DNA of 7,741 nt from Planctomicrobium sp. (GTDB taxonomy: Bacteria; Planctomycetota; Planctomycetia; Planctomycetales; Planctomycetaceae), in assembly GCA_018659505.1 (NCBI GenBank), contig JABJMI010000103.1:1-7741 (forward strand), in the 5' to 3' direction. Below, piece after piece: positions 1-5,424 of the stretch. The translations under genes were made by a program, and so were the position numbers. The number at the start of each line of letters is the position of its first letter. The stretch's first letter is position 1. The notes below the pieces were generated by a model, which made no database searches, had not been told where the DNA came from, and saw nothing but the letters and a program-made list of their open reading frames with translations.

Positions 1-2
1 AC

Positions 3-1301
3 CTAAAGATCTCTGAACTGTACTTGGTGGAAGGAGACTCTGCGGGAGGCTCCGCTGATACAGGACGTGATTCAGGCTACCAAGCAATTTTGCCGCTAAG
101 AGGTAAGATTCTAAATGTCGAAAAGGCACAACTGTTAAAAGTCCTCGCAAATAACGAAGTGACAGCGATCTTCAAAGCAGTCGGTATTACACCGCTGGCG
201 GAAGAGCAAGACATCGCGAAAAGACGTTATGGGAAAATCATTCTCATGACGGATGCGGATGTCGATGGTTCACACATTCGCACGTTGTTGATGACTTTTT
301 TATTCCGACACATGCGGGAACTGGTCAAACAGGGCTGCGTCTACGTAGCTCAGCCACCGCTTTATAAAGTTCTTGCGAAAGGTAAGCGGAATCAAAAGCC
401 ACGTTATGTTCAGACTCATGAAGAGATGATGTCGGAACTGCTCGAACTCGGCTTGAACGATTCAACACTTGTTGTGCATCCAAGAACACATCTCTTGAAC
501 GTCGCTGAAGGAACTCAAGCACCTGAACCGAACGCAGCAGACCGAGAATTCTCAACGGAAGAACTTCGCAAGTTGGCAGCGACACTCAGCGAACTCGAAG
601 AACCTCTTGAAGTTTTGGAACGACGAGGAATCTCGTTGCGTCGTCTCGCTATGGAACAAACAACCAAAGAGGGACTGCTGCCGAGATATCGTGTTACTCA
701 AGGAGTTGTTGATCACTGGTTTAGAACAAAGACCGAAGTCGAGGAATTCCTGCTCGAACAACAAGCAGATCAAGGTCAGCCGTTAGAGGTCGCAGAGCCA
801 GCGATTGAGTTAAAAGAACCGACTGAAACTGATAGCGAACAGGCTGAAGAAGAAGAGCCGACGAACACATTAAACGTGGCGGATCTCTACGAAGTGCGAA
901 CGATTAACTCGGTTATTCTAACGCTACAGAAAGACTTCCAACTCACTTTGAATGATCTGTTAGAACCACCACCGCGGAACGTTGAACAAGTTTATCCTTA
1001 CGAACTGATGAACAAAGACAATCCAAGACGCCTGCAACATCTGCGCGGTCTCGTTCCGACATTACGTGAGATGGGTGGCAAAGGTTTGAATTACACTCGC
1101 TTCAAAGGACTGGGTGAAATGAACCCGGACGAACTCTTCGAGACAGCGATGGACCCCGAGACCCGCATCCTGATGCAGGTCACCATGGACGATGCCGCCT
1201 CAGCCGAAGAAATCTTCCGAGTCCTCATGGGCGACCACGTCGAACCCCGCCGCGAGTTCATTGAGAAGCATGCTTTGGATGTTAAAGATTTGGACGTTTA
1301 G
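3..1301 (+). CDS. gyrB: DNA gyrase subunit B, C-terminal part (5' end outside window)
   Basis: This is the C-terminal 432 residues of the ATPase subunit of DNA gyrase, which pairs with GyrA to introduce negative supercoils. The frame is open from the window edge ([14 protein letters not shown]), so the ATPase and transducer domains lie upstream. The TOPRIM domain is clear: its catalytic Glu lies in EGDSAGGSA (fragment residue ~10) and its metal-binding Asp residues in [14 protein letters not shown] (~84-88). The signature [16 protein letters not shown] sits between them. After QPPLYKV (~117-123) comes an insertion of roughly 180 residues, ending in an acidic stretch rich in Glu (codons near 800-870). 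The conserved tail then resumes with [22 protein letters not shown] and ends in the usual [12 protein letters not shown] block. An insertion at this place is known in Gram-negative GyrB, though this one is not obviously alike in sequence. The [16 protein letters not shown] core and MDPETR tail suit GyrB better than ParE. It converges on infC. Confidence 0.96.
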   Translation, partial: LKISELYLVEGDSAGGSADTGRDSGYQAILPLRGKILNVEKAQLLKVLANNEVTAIFKAVGITPLAEEQDIAKRRYGKIILMTDADVDGSHIRTLLMTFLFRHMRELVKQGCVYVAQPPLYKVLAKGKRNQKPRYVQTHEEMMSELLELGLNDSTLVVHPRTHLLNVAEGTQAPEPNAADREFSTEELRKLAATLSELEEPLEVLERRGISLRRLAMEQTTKEGLLPRYRVTQGVVDHWFRTKTEVEEFLLEQQADQGQPLEVAEPAIELKEPTETDSEQAEEEEPTNTLNVADLYEVRTINSVILTLQKDFQLTLNDLLEPPPRNVEQVYPYELMNKDNPRRLQHLRGLVPTLREMGGKGLNYTRFKGLGEMNPDELFETAMDPETRILMQVTMDDAASAEEIFRVLMGDHVEPRREFIEKHALDVKDLDV

Positions 1302-1319
1302 TTTTCATTTATCAATTGA

Positions 1320-1358
1320 AAAAGCCCCGATCAACAATAAATGCTGACCGAGGCTTTT
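1320..1358. terminator. Bidirectional intrinsic terminator between gyrB and infC
   Basis: A 13-base arm (1320-1332, AAAAGCCCCGATC) pairs with 1346-1358 (GACCGAGGCTTTT) with two mismatches and a 13-base loop. The outer A/T run gives a U-tract on both strands: TTTTAT after the stem on plus and TTTTTC on minus. It lies 18 bases after the gyrB stop and 36 bases after the infC stop, so it can serve both convergent genes. Confidence 0.75.
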
Positions 1359-1394
1359 ATGATACTTAACTTGTCGAACTCTTTATCTGCATTT

Positions 1395-1934
1395 TTACTT
1401 CGCCAATGGCGTGAGTGTAGCAGACATCATTCGACCGCTTTCCATACGTGGGTATTGCTCGACGGTTGAGACGTCTGAGAGCATTTCGATCACGTTGTTG
1501 AGAAGATCACGTCCTAAATCATGGTGAGCATTCTCCCGACCACGAAACATGACGTTGATTTTCACTTTATCTCGACGCACTAAAAACTTACGTGCAGAGT
1601 CAACTTTCACTTGCACATCGTGCTCACCGATTTTCGCTCGTAGACGAATCTGTTTCAGTTGAGTTCGGTGTTGTTTCGGTCCGGCTGACTTCTTTTTCTT
1701 TTCGTAGCGGACTTTACTGTAGTCCATGATGCGACAGACAGGAGGGGCAGCGGTATCGCCGACAACGACTAAGTCCATGCCTCCTTCTTTAGCCAATTCA
1801 AGAGCTTTGGCGGTTTCCATTTCGCCGAGCATTTCGCCTTCGGCATCGACAACCCGGACTAGTTCATCCCGGATGTCATCGTTCATTCTCGGACCGGTAT
1901 CTTGCGGTTTCGAGATGGATTGCGGTCGTCTGAT
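1395..1934 (-). CDS. infC: Translation initiation factor IF-3, probable ATC start codon
   Basis: IF-3 binds the 30S subunit, prevents premature joining of 50S and proofreads the start codon and initiator tRNA. The 179-residue product (from the chosen start) has the family's usual length. The N-domain carries MNDDIR (17-22) and APPVCRIMDYSKVRYE (63-78). A basic linker (KKKKSAGPKQHR) follows. The C-domain holds KQIRLRAKIGEHD, the RGRENAH signature (131-137) and the ESGRMMSATLTP end. The start is set by AAGGAGA (1947-1941), 7 bases before an in-frame ATC at 1934-1932. ATG at 1886 has no comparable ribosome site and would leave little before the conserved MNDDIR. A TTG at 1976 is in frame, but its reading runs through the Shine-Dalgarno. 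Non-canonical AUU/AUC/AUA starts are known for infC and underlie its autoregulation, because IF-3 itself discriminates against them. The usual downstream partners rpmI and rplT are absent; the next gene is convergent gyrB. Confidence 0.95.
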   Translation of the reverse strand: MRRPQSISKPQDTGPRMNDDIRDELVRVVDAEGEMLGEMETAKALELAKEGGMDLVVVGDTAAPPVCRIMDYSKVRYEKKKKSAGPKQHRTQLKQIRLRAKIGEHDVQVKVDSARKFLVRRDKVKINVMFRGRENAHHDLGRDLLNNVIEMLSDVSTVEQYPRMESGRMMSATLTPLAK

Positions 1935-1940
1935 TGGAGA

Positions 1941-1947
1941 TCTCCTT
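1941..1947 (-). promoter_or_regulatory. Strong Shine-Dalgarno that sets the infC start at ATC
   Basis: The minus strand reads AAGGAGA here, a full anti-16S match, with 7 bases between AAGGAG and the in-frame ATC at 1934-1932. No ATG, GTG or TTG lies at a proper distance downstream, so the site points to a rare ATC start for infC. Confidence 0.75.
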
Positions 1948-1986
1948 CTGAGACAAGTAAAAACATGTTGCTGCAAGAATTGCTAA

Positions 1987-2142
1987 CAACGTTCATTAGG
2001 TTTTAGGTTTACAAACGAAATCGATTTGAAAACCACGAAGTCTTCAATGGTGATTCGTCGTAACTCATGGTGACTTTGACTCTTTCTACAAAAATAGTCA
2101 ATACAGTCATGGGCTTTATTAAACTGGTATTCAAGCCACTAC
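1987..2142. other. Spacer between RRM gene and infC, with a weak hairpin and inverted repeat
   Basis: No gene is visible. TTGACT (2076-2081) and AGTCAA (2096-2101) form a perfect 6-base inverted repeat around an A/T-rich loop. GGCTT (2112-2116) and AAGCC (2133-2137) can pair just after the RRM stop, a poor terminator candidate for the minus strand. ATGGTGA occurs twice, 20 bases apart (2047 and 2067). On the minus strand TTGACT at 2101-2096 could be a -35 box for infC, but I see no good -10 behind it. Confidence 0.3.
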
Positions 2143-2448
2143 TTATATGAGTTCAAAGATATTCGGCACTTTAGGTCGAGTATTCTGCTCTTCGCGGTCA
2201 CTTCCACGCTCGTTTGCTTCACTAACAGTGATTGATCGTCCACAGACCGAAGCGCCGTTCATGCGAGCAATTGCTTCGTCCGCATCATCGAGATTGGGCA
2301 TGCGAACAAAGGCAAATCCGCGAGATTTGCCAGTGTCTCGGTCTGTTACTAATTGAACACCTGAAACGTGCCCATACTTCTCGAAAGCTGTTCTTAAATC
2401 ATAATCAGTCGCATCGAACGACAGATTTCCAACAAAAATACTTGTCAC
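2143..2448 (-). CDS. Small single-RRM RNA-binding protein
   Basis: This 101-residue protein is one RNA recognition motif plus a short polar tail. It resembles the stand-alone RRM (Rbp) proteins known from cyanobacteria, planctomycetes and other bacteria, which bind single-stranded RNA and are often linked to cold response or mRNA localisation. RNP2 is IFVGNL (4-9) and RNP1 is KSRGFAFVRM (41-50), with both aromatic Phe residues in place. The beta-alpha-beta-beta-alpha-beta order is evident, and the fold closes at ITVSEA (73-78). The tail (79-101) is charged and carries no glycine-rich repeat. The start is GTG at 2448, preceded by AGGA (2459-2456) with 7 bases between. The gene runs in the same direction as infC, about 208 bases upstream of it, so co-transcription is possible but not shown. 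The leader can form several hairpins (see 2465-2520). RNA targets cannot be read from the sequence. Confidence 0.92.
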   Translation of the reverse strand: MTSIFVGNLSFDATDYDLRTAFEKYGHVSGVQLVTDRDTGKSRGFAFVRMPNLDDADEAIARMNGASVCGRSITVSEANERGSDREEQNTRPKVPNIFELI

Positions 2449-2464
2449 AATAATATCCTAGTTT

Positions 2465-2520
2465 TTCTCTTAGCAGAGAAGGTTGGCGATAAGAAAGCCA
2501 ACAATGCAGCCAAGAAGGCT
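2465..2520 (-). promoter_or_regulatory. Three consecutive hairpins in the leader of the RRM gene
   Basis: Three perfect stems lie back to back just upstream of the RRM gene's ribosome site: 2465-2470 with 2475-2480 (TTCTCT/AGAGAA, loop 4); 2482-2487 with 2497-2502 (GTTGGC/GCCAAC, loop 9); and 2508-2511 with 2517-2520 (AGCC/GGCT, loop 5). A second GCCAA at 2509-2513 could compete for the TTGGC arm, so the second and third stems have an exclusive alternative. The stem nearest the gene ends 6 bases before the AGGA site. Whether this controls translation is inference. Confidence 0.45.
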
Positions 2521-2634
2521 CGGTGAAGTAATCTAGAGAGGCAGGAATTGCTACTAAAGATCACAAAAAGTTCTCTTCGATAAGCAAATGCAAATCACGA
2601 ACCAAGATTCGTTTTTTGAAGAGAAGATGTTATG

Positions 2635-2667
2635 AAAGTTGATTGAAACGATTCACGAATCAACTTT
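2635..2667. repeat. Perfect 10-base inverted repeat
   Basis: AAAGTTGATT (2635-2644) is exactly complementary to AATCAACTTT (2658-2667), with a 13-base loop. It is the longest perfect stem in the gene-free interval. It has no U-tract, so it is not an obvious terminator; an operator or an RNA stem is possible. Confidence 0.6.
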
Positions 2668-2710
2668 AGAAAATGAGATATCAGGAAAGGACCGGATATC
2701 TTCGATAGTC

Positions 2711-2746
2711 GACATGTATGAAGATAGATCAGACATGTTTGAAGAT
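2711..2746. repeat. 15-base direct repeat, 21-base period, one mismatch
   Basis: GACATGTATGAAGAT (2711-2725) recurs as GACATGTTTGAAGAT (2732-2746). The 21-base period equals about two helical turns, and also seven codons in the weak plus frame, where it reads DMYED then DMFED. It could be a paired protein-binding site or a trace of a short coding duplication. Confidence 0.5.
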
Positions 2747-3023
2747 TTGAAAGGATCGGGATCAACGATTCGAAAAATGAAGGTTATTCAACCTTCTTGT
2801 AGACTCCAAAAGAATGGAATCAATTTGAATAGAACCCGTCGCTTCAGAATTAATATACATCAAATGATGTTTATTACACCAACAGTATTCTCTAATCGAC
2901 ATTAAGACCAGTGGAATTCAGGCAGAATCTGCAAGAAATCACGAAAAAGTGTCACATTTGTTCACGTATTCGATTCAGAACCACTTAAATTCATGGACTT
3001 TTCGATTCTTTGGGCATGAACTA

Positions 3024-3632
3024 TTACTTAATTAAGTTGAATAATTCTCGCTGAAAGTGAGGGTGAGACAAATAGAGGTGAACAGGATGGGCGCTGAAGA
3101 CCCCATCCTTGAGCAATTTCTTCCCCTGGTGGTTTGGAGTGATTGTCGGTTGTCGCCCAGCTGGCAAAATACTCAGCCAAGTGATTGGATCTTCTTTGTC
3201 TCGGAACAGTTTTAAGTCAAATTCACCATTCTTTGTAGGAGGCCAAGAAGGATTTGGAGAGGCGAGACCAAGGACCGTGATATTTCCCATCCTTTCAGGC
3301 GATCTCAATTTTTTAAGAACCCATAACGCATTCGCTGTGATGAGATTCCCTTGGCTGTGGCAAATTAAAACGGTTTTTTGAGTCGTTTTTGAAATCTCCC
3401 AAAGTGTTTTGAAAAGTGACTGAGAGGCAGGGTTCCCTACCAGAAGAGAGGAGGCGTATTTCAGAAGAAGATATTCACTATTAAGGTGAGTGCTCAATGA
3501 CTTGAAAGTAGAATTCAAATCGTTGATATCGATGCCTCCAACAATCGGAAGGTCCGCTCCGCGTCTCTTGAATGAAGCAACGGTTTCAGAAACGAGTCCG
3601 GGTGAATTGACGTTAGACCTTGAGAATGGCAA
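3024..3632 (-). pseudogene. Alpha/beta hydrolase (lipase-like), N-terminally truncated
   Basis: The 202-codon frame encodes the C-terminal part of a serine hydrolase of the alpha/beta fold. The strand, nucleophile elbow and helix read TVLICHSQGNLITANALWVL (87-106), with Ser93 as nucleophile. An Asp in DKEDPITWL (~148) and a His in AHPVHLYLSH (182 or 185) fit the rest of a catalytic triad. Family members of this kind have further N-terminal strands and the oxyanion segment ahead of the elbow. Here only about 70 plausible residues precede it, and the first ~20-25 codons (TTG start, no ribosome site) lie antisense to codons of the oppositely oriented LolA-like frame. I therefore read it as a gene that has lost its 5' end, although the codons that remain are intact, without stops or frameshifts. 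The substrate cannot be told. It could still be expressed as a short protein if it gained a new start. No terminator is clear after it. Confidence 0.55.
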
Positions 3633-4104
3633 GCAGATTGTTGTTGATGCCGATACCCATCAGCCAATCTATGAAGAATCTGTTGATCCCGACGGAACTG
3701 TGAACAAGATCACGTTCTTTCGTGACCAGACAAGCTATCCCGGCGGTGTGAGTCTTCCCGCTGTGAAGATTCAGGTCGGATTCAAGAATGGCTTTGCAAA
3801 ACACGTGATGATGTCTGCGATTTTAGATGCAAAGTTTAATGTTGAGATCGATGAATCGAAGTTTGAAATGCCTGTTTCAAAAGGTTCGGTCCTGACCGAT
3901 TTGCGGAGTGGTGAGCGCCGTTCCAAGCGTTCGAAGAACGATGTTTCAAACGCAGTCGAATATTTTATTGCAAGTGAAACTCAACCAAGACCAATAGCGG
4001 CTGATAAAGGTTTCGATTTGAAAGGATTCTTACTGATCGCGAATGGGATCTTCCTGATGGTTCTCGGATTTTTCGTCTGGAGAAAAGCTAAGTGGAGTAA
4101 GTAA
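3490..4104 (+). pseudogene. LolA-like (outer-membrane lipoprotein-sorting type) protein, C-terminal part with membrane anchor
   Basis: The frame gives 204 codons. From about residue 31 it reads as the second half of a LolA/LolB-like beta-sheet protein: a strand pair ELTLDLENGKQIVVDADTHQPI, then DPDGTVNKITFFRD, then FEMPVSKGSVLTDLR (125-139), a block typical of the family's end. A single hydrophobic segment (about 179-197) with basic residues after it (WRKAKWSK) should anchor it in a membrane with a short cytoplasmic tail. The expected signal or N-terminal helix and first half of the barrel are missing. The first ~25 codons, from a GTG at 3490 just behind a stop, are antisense to good hydrolase codons. 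The two frames overlap by 143 bases head to head, leaving no room for promoters, so a deletion or inversion joint near 3540-3600 is likely. Family assignment is from pattern only; exact substrate unknown. Confidence 0.5.
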
Positions 4105-4135
4105 AGATTGAACAGAGTACATTAAAATGAGTATT

Positions 4136-4165
4136 AACCTGTCTGTTTTCGGACGATAAGGTTTT
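4136..4165 (+). terminator. Possible terminator after the LolA-like frame
   Basis: GTCTG (4141-4145) pairs with CGGAC (4150-4154) across a TTTT loop, one pair being a wobble. The flanking AACCT (4136-4140) pairs with AGGTT (4159-4163) around a 4-base bulge, followed by a short T run. The stem is imperfect, so this is a weak call. Confidence 0.35.
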
Positions 4166-4191
4166 GAGTGTAAAAATTTTTCGTGGGCATT

Positions 4192-4212
4192 TGAAGCATT
4201 GCCAATGCTTCA
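4192..4212. promoter_or_regulatory. 9-base inverted repeat just upstream of the cysteine-rich protein gene
   Basis: TGAAGCATT (4192-4200) and AATGCTTCA (4204-4212) are perfectly complementary around a 3-base GCC centre, ending 18 bases before the ATG at 4231. No U-tract follows, so an operator for a dimeric regulator or a leader hairpin fits better than a terminator. Confidence 0.5.
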
Positions 4213-4230
4213 TAATTTAAGAGAGAAAAA

Positions 4231-4683
4231 ATGGTTTATAAATCCTTAGCTGCTATCTTGTTTTCACTAGGTGCGTTCTCGTTGATCACTGCAGGAACAT
4301 TGCCTGCGATGGCTGATCCTGCGTGTAACGGTAGCGTGATTGAACCGGGGATGGAGTGCGAAGCTGCTCATGCAGTCAACCGGGAGGAGGCGGCAGACAT
4401 CGATTTAACTTGCTTGTCAAACGGAACGATTTGCTATCAGCCACTTGGTTCCGAATGTGGAGATGTTTCAGGTTTCCAACTCGCTGTTCAAGGAGCCTGT
4501 GTGGTGACCTGGGAAACTAGCAATGACGATTCTTGTGAAGAAGATACCTATTCGACTTTCGTTCCTTTAGAGCATTACATTACTGACTGTATGTTCCATG
4601 AAATGAACTGCCAGTGCATGTTTCTGAAGTCCAAAGATCACCCCACGCAATATTCTGAAGTTTGTGATTGTTCTGATTTATAA
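4231..4683 (+). CDS. Exported cysteine-rich protein of unknown function
   Basis: I do not recognise a family. The 150-residue product begins with a clear Sec signal peptide: Lys4, a hydrophobic core LAAILFSLGAFSLI, and a likely signal peptidase I site after AMA (residue 28). The mature part of about 122 residues is acidic and holds 12 cysteines (32, 43, 61, 68, 76, 90, 102, 120, 127, 129, 145, 147), including two C-x-C pairs near the end. The even number fits up to six disulfides in a compact extracytoplasmic protein; metal binding by the C-x-C pairs is an alternative. No lipobox, membrane anchor or sorting tail is seen. The ATG at 4231 follows a purine stretch (AAGAGAGAAA) that is only a modest ribosome site. 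The gene stands alone: it has its own upstream palindrome and converges on the DUF1801 gene 18 bases after its stop. Confidence 0.8.
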   Translation: MVYKSLAAILFSLGAFSLITAGTLPAMADPACNGSVIEPGMECEAAHAVNREEAADIDLTCLSNGTICYQPLGSECGDVSGFQLAVQGACVVTWETSNDDSCEEDTYSTFVPLEHYITDCMFHEMNCQCMFLKSKDHPTQYSEVCDCSDL

Positions 4684-4701
4684 ATCACCCTCACACGCTG
4701 A

Positions 4702-5121
4702 TTATTTCATTCCACTCGACTTGAGTTCTTTCACGGATTGGCGAATCATCTTCTTCAATGTAGGGAGGTGAATGTCTTCGAGACGTTTCACATAGATGCA
4801 GCTTTTACCATGTTTGACTTTGCCGAGTTTTTCCAGCAGGTCCGTTTTTGCATCTAAGCAATCCATGACGTAGAGCGAGATGTTTTTCTTTCGGGGCGAG
4901 AACCCTGTCAGCGGAGTGTCCCCTTCGCGCCCTGATGCATATTTATAGTGATGCGTTCCGAACCCAATAATACTGCTTCCCCACATCACTGGGGGTGATT
5001 TCGTGATTGCCTGCATGATGTCGATCAATGCAAGGCAGTCCTCACGAACCTGATCGTCTTCAATCACTGCCAGAAATTCTTCAACGCTGGCGTCAGTCGG
5101 TTGTGTTTTGTTTTCAGCCAT
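4702..5121 (-). CDS. DUF1801 domain protein
   Basis: A 139-residue soluble protein of the DUF1801 (YdhG-like) family, small cytoplasmic proteins of unknown biochemical function. The recognisable core is PVMWGSSIIGFGTHHYKYAS (54-73), followed by FSPRKKNISLYV and then LGKVKHGKSCIYVKRLEDI, with the basic and aromatic residues typical of the family. The C-terminus is a helical segment (LPTLKKMIRQSVKELKSS). The start is ATG at 5121, because AAGGAGA (5133-5127) lies 6 bases upstream; the in-frame extension to 5154 would run through that ribosome site and a hairpin. There is no signal peptide. It converges with the cysteine-rich protein gene, and the 18-base space between them shows no terminator. 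Nothing nearby suggests a pathway. Confidence 0.88.
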   Translation of the reverse strand: MAENKTQPTDASVEEFLAVIEDDQVREDCLALIDIMQAITKSPPVMWGSSIIGFGTHHYKYASGREGDTPLTGFSPRKKNISLYVMDCLDAKTDLLEKLGKVKHGKSCIYVKRLEDIHLPTLKKMIRQSVKELKSSGMK

Positions 5122-5126
5122 AAGTG

Positions 5127-5152
5127 TCTCCTTACGCGGCATTGTTAGCCGC
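5127..5152 (-). promoter_or_regulatory. Ribosome site and GC-rich leader hairpin of the DUF1801 gene
   Basis: The minus strand carries AAGGAGA at 5133-5127, which fixes the start at 5121. Just upstream of it, GCGGC and GCCGC (5136-5140 and 5148-5152) form a perfect 5-base stem with a 7-base loop, ending 2 bases before the ribosome site. A regulatory role is possible but unproven. Confidence 0.45.
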
Positions 5153-5183
5153 AACCAATTAGGAAAGATTTATTCAAGCCGCT

Positions 5184-5221
5184 GGTCAAGGGACGAGGGA
5201 TCGAGGGTCAAGGGTAAAAGG
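5184..5221. repeat. Degenerate purine-rich 7-8 base tandem repeat
   Basis: The units read GGTCAAG, GGACGAG, GGATCGA, GGGTCAA, GGGTAAAAG; GGTCAAGGG is repeated exactly at 5184-5192 and 5206-5214 (22-base period). On the minus strand it gives CCCTTGACC twice, so a TTGACC -35 box for the DUF1801 gene is conceivable, though no matching -10 is seen. Confidence 0.45.
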
Positions 5222-5410
5222 AATTGAAACACCAAATGGTATTTCCTAGATCCTAATTTCTCACATGAGCGAGAAATCGATATCCAATCACTAGAGCGCA
5301 TCTACGGCATATTGGTTTACCATTTTTGCTCATGAAGCATATCATCATTCACTTGTGAGTCTCTAGCGGGAATCGTATCCTGAATATCCCCCTTTGATAT
5401 TCCTGCCAAA
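5222..5410. other. Spacer upstream of the peroxiredoxin gene with one inverted repeat
   Basis: No gene is visible. ATTTCTC (5256-5262) pairs perfectly with GAGAAAT (5271-5277) around an 8-base loop, and ACCAAATGGT (5231-5240) is a short palindrome. The promoter of the peroxiredoxin gene should be here, but I cannot name a convincing -35/-10 pair. Confidence 0.35.
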
Positions 5411-5424
5411 CTTTGGAGAACACA

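Larger units (their letters stand above)
2521..3023. other. Gene-free A/T-rich interval with several inverted repeats and one direct repeat
   Basis: No convincing coding frame is seen. Perfect inverted repeats are TTCTCTTC/GAAGAGAA (2571-2578 with 2618-2625), AAAGTTGATT/AATCAACTTT (2635-2644 with 2658-2667) and GAAGGTT/AACCTTC (2779-2785 with 2790-2796, loop ATTC). Near-perfect ones are 2677-2685 with 2692-2700 (GATATC arms, one mismatch) and 2851-2861 with 2866-2876 (one mismatch, loop AAAT). TTCATG/CATGAA brackets 2990-3020. A 15-base direct repeat with one mismatch lies at 2711-2725 and 2732-2746. An 88-codon frame (2639-2905, +) has a TTG start without a ribosome site and no recognisable domain. 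The interval may hold a small RNA, regulatory sites or a decayed gene. Confidence 0.4.

Noticed and set aside
1887..1976. TTG-started N-terminal extension of IF-3 (and the shorter ATG 1886 form)
   Set aside because: The extension reads through the AAGGAGA ribosome site as codons and adds residues unlike the family; ATG 1886 lacks a ribosome site. ATC 1934 fits better.
2470..2532. Hydrophobic mini-frame on the minus strand in the RRM leader (SLLGCIVGFLIANLLC before a stop)
   Set aside because: It looks like a membrane helix, but it is only about 20 codons between two stops, has no ATG, GTG or TTG and no ribosome site; ATT would be the only start. Probably chance or a relic.
2571..2876. CRISPR-like array
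   Set aside because: The repeats are inverted or a single direct pair; there are no regular repeat-spacer units and no cas genes.
2639..2905. 88-codon plus-strand frame in the silent interval
   Set aside because: TTG start without a Shine-Dalgarno, directly behind a stop, running through the inverted repeats; composition and sequence do not resemble a known domain. Kept only as a remark in the interval entry.
5122..5154. N-terminal extension of the DUF1801 protein
   Set aside because: It would cover the AAGGAGA site and hairpin; the ATG at 5121 has ideal spacing.
5413..5424. TTG start four codons upstream for the peroxiredoxin
   Set aside because: This TTG overlaps the GGAG ribosome site of the ATG at 5425, and the signal peptide starts naturally at that ATG.
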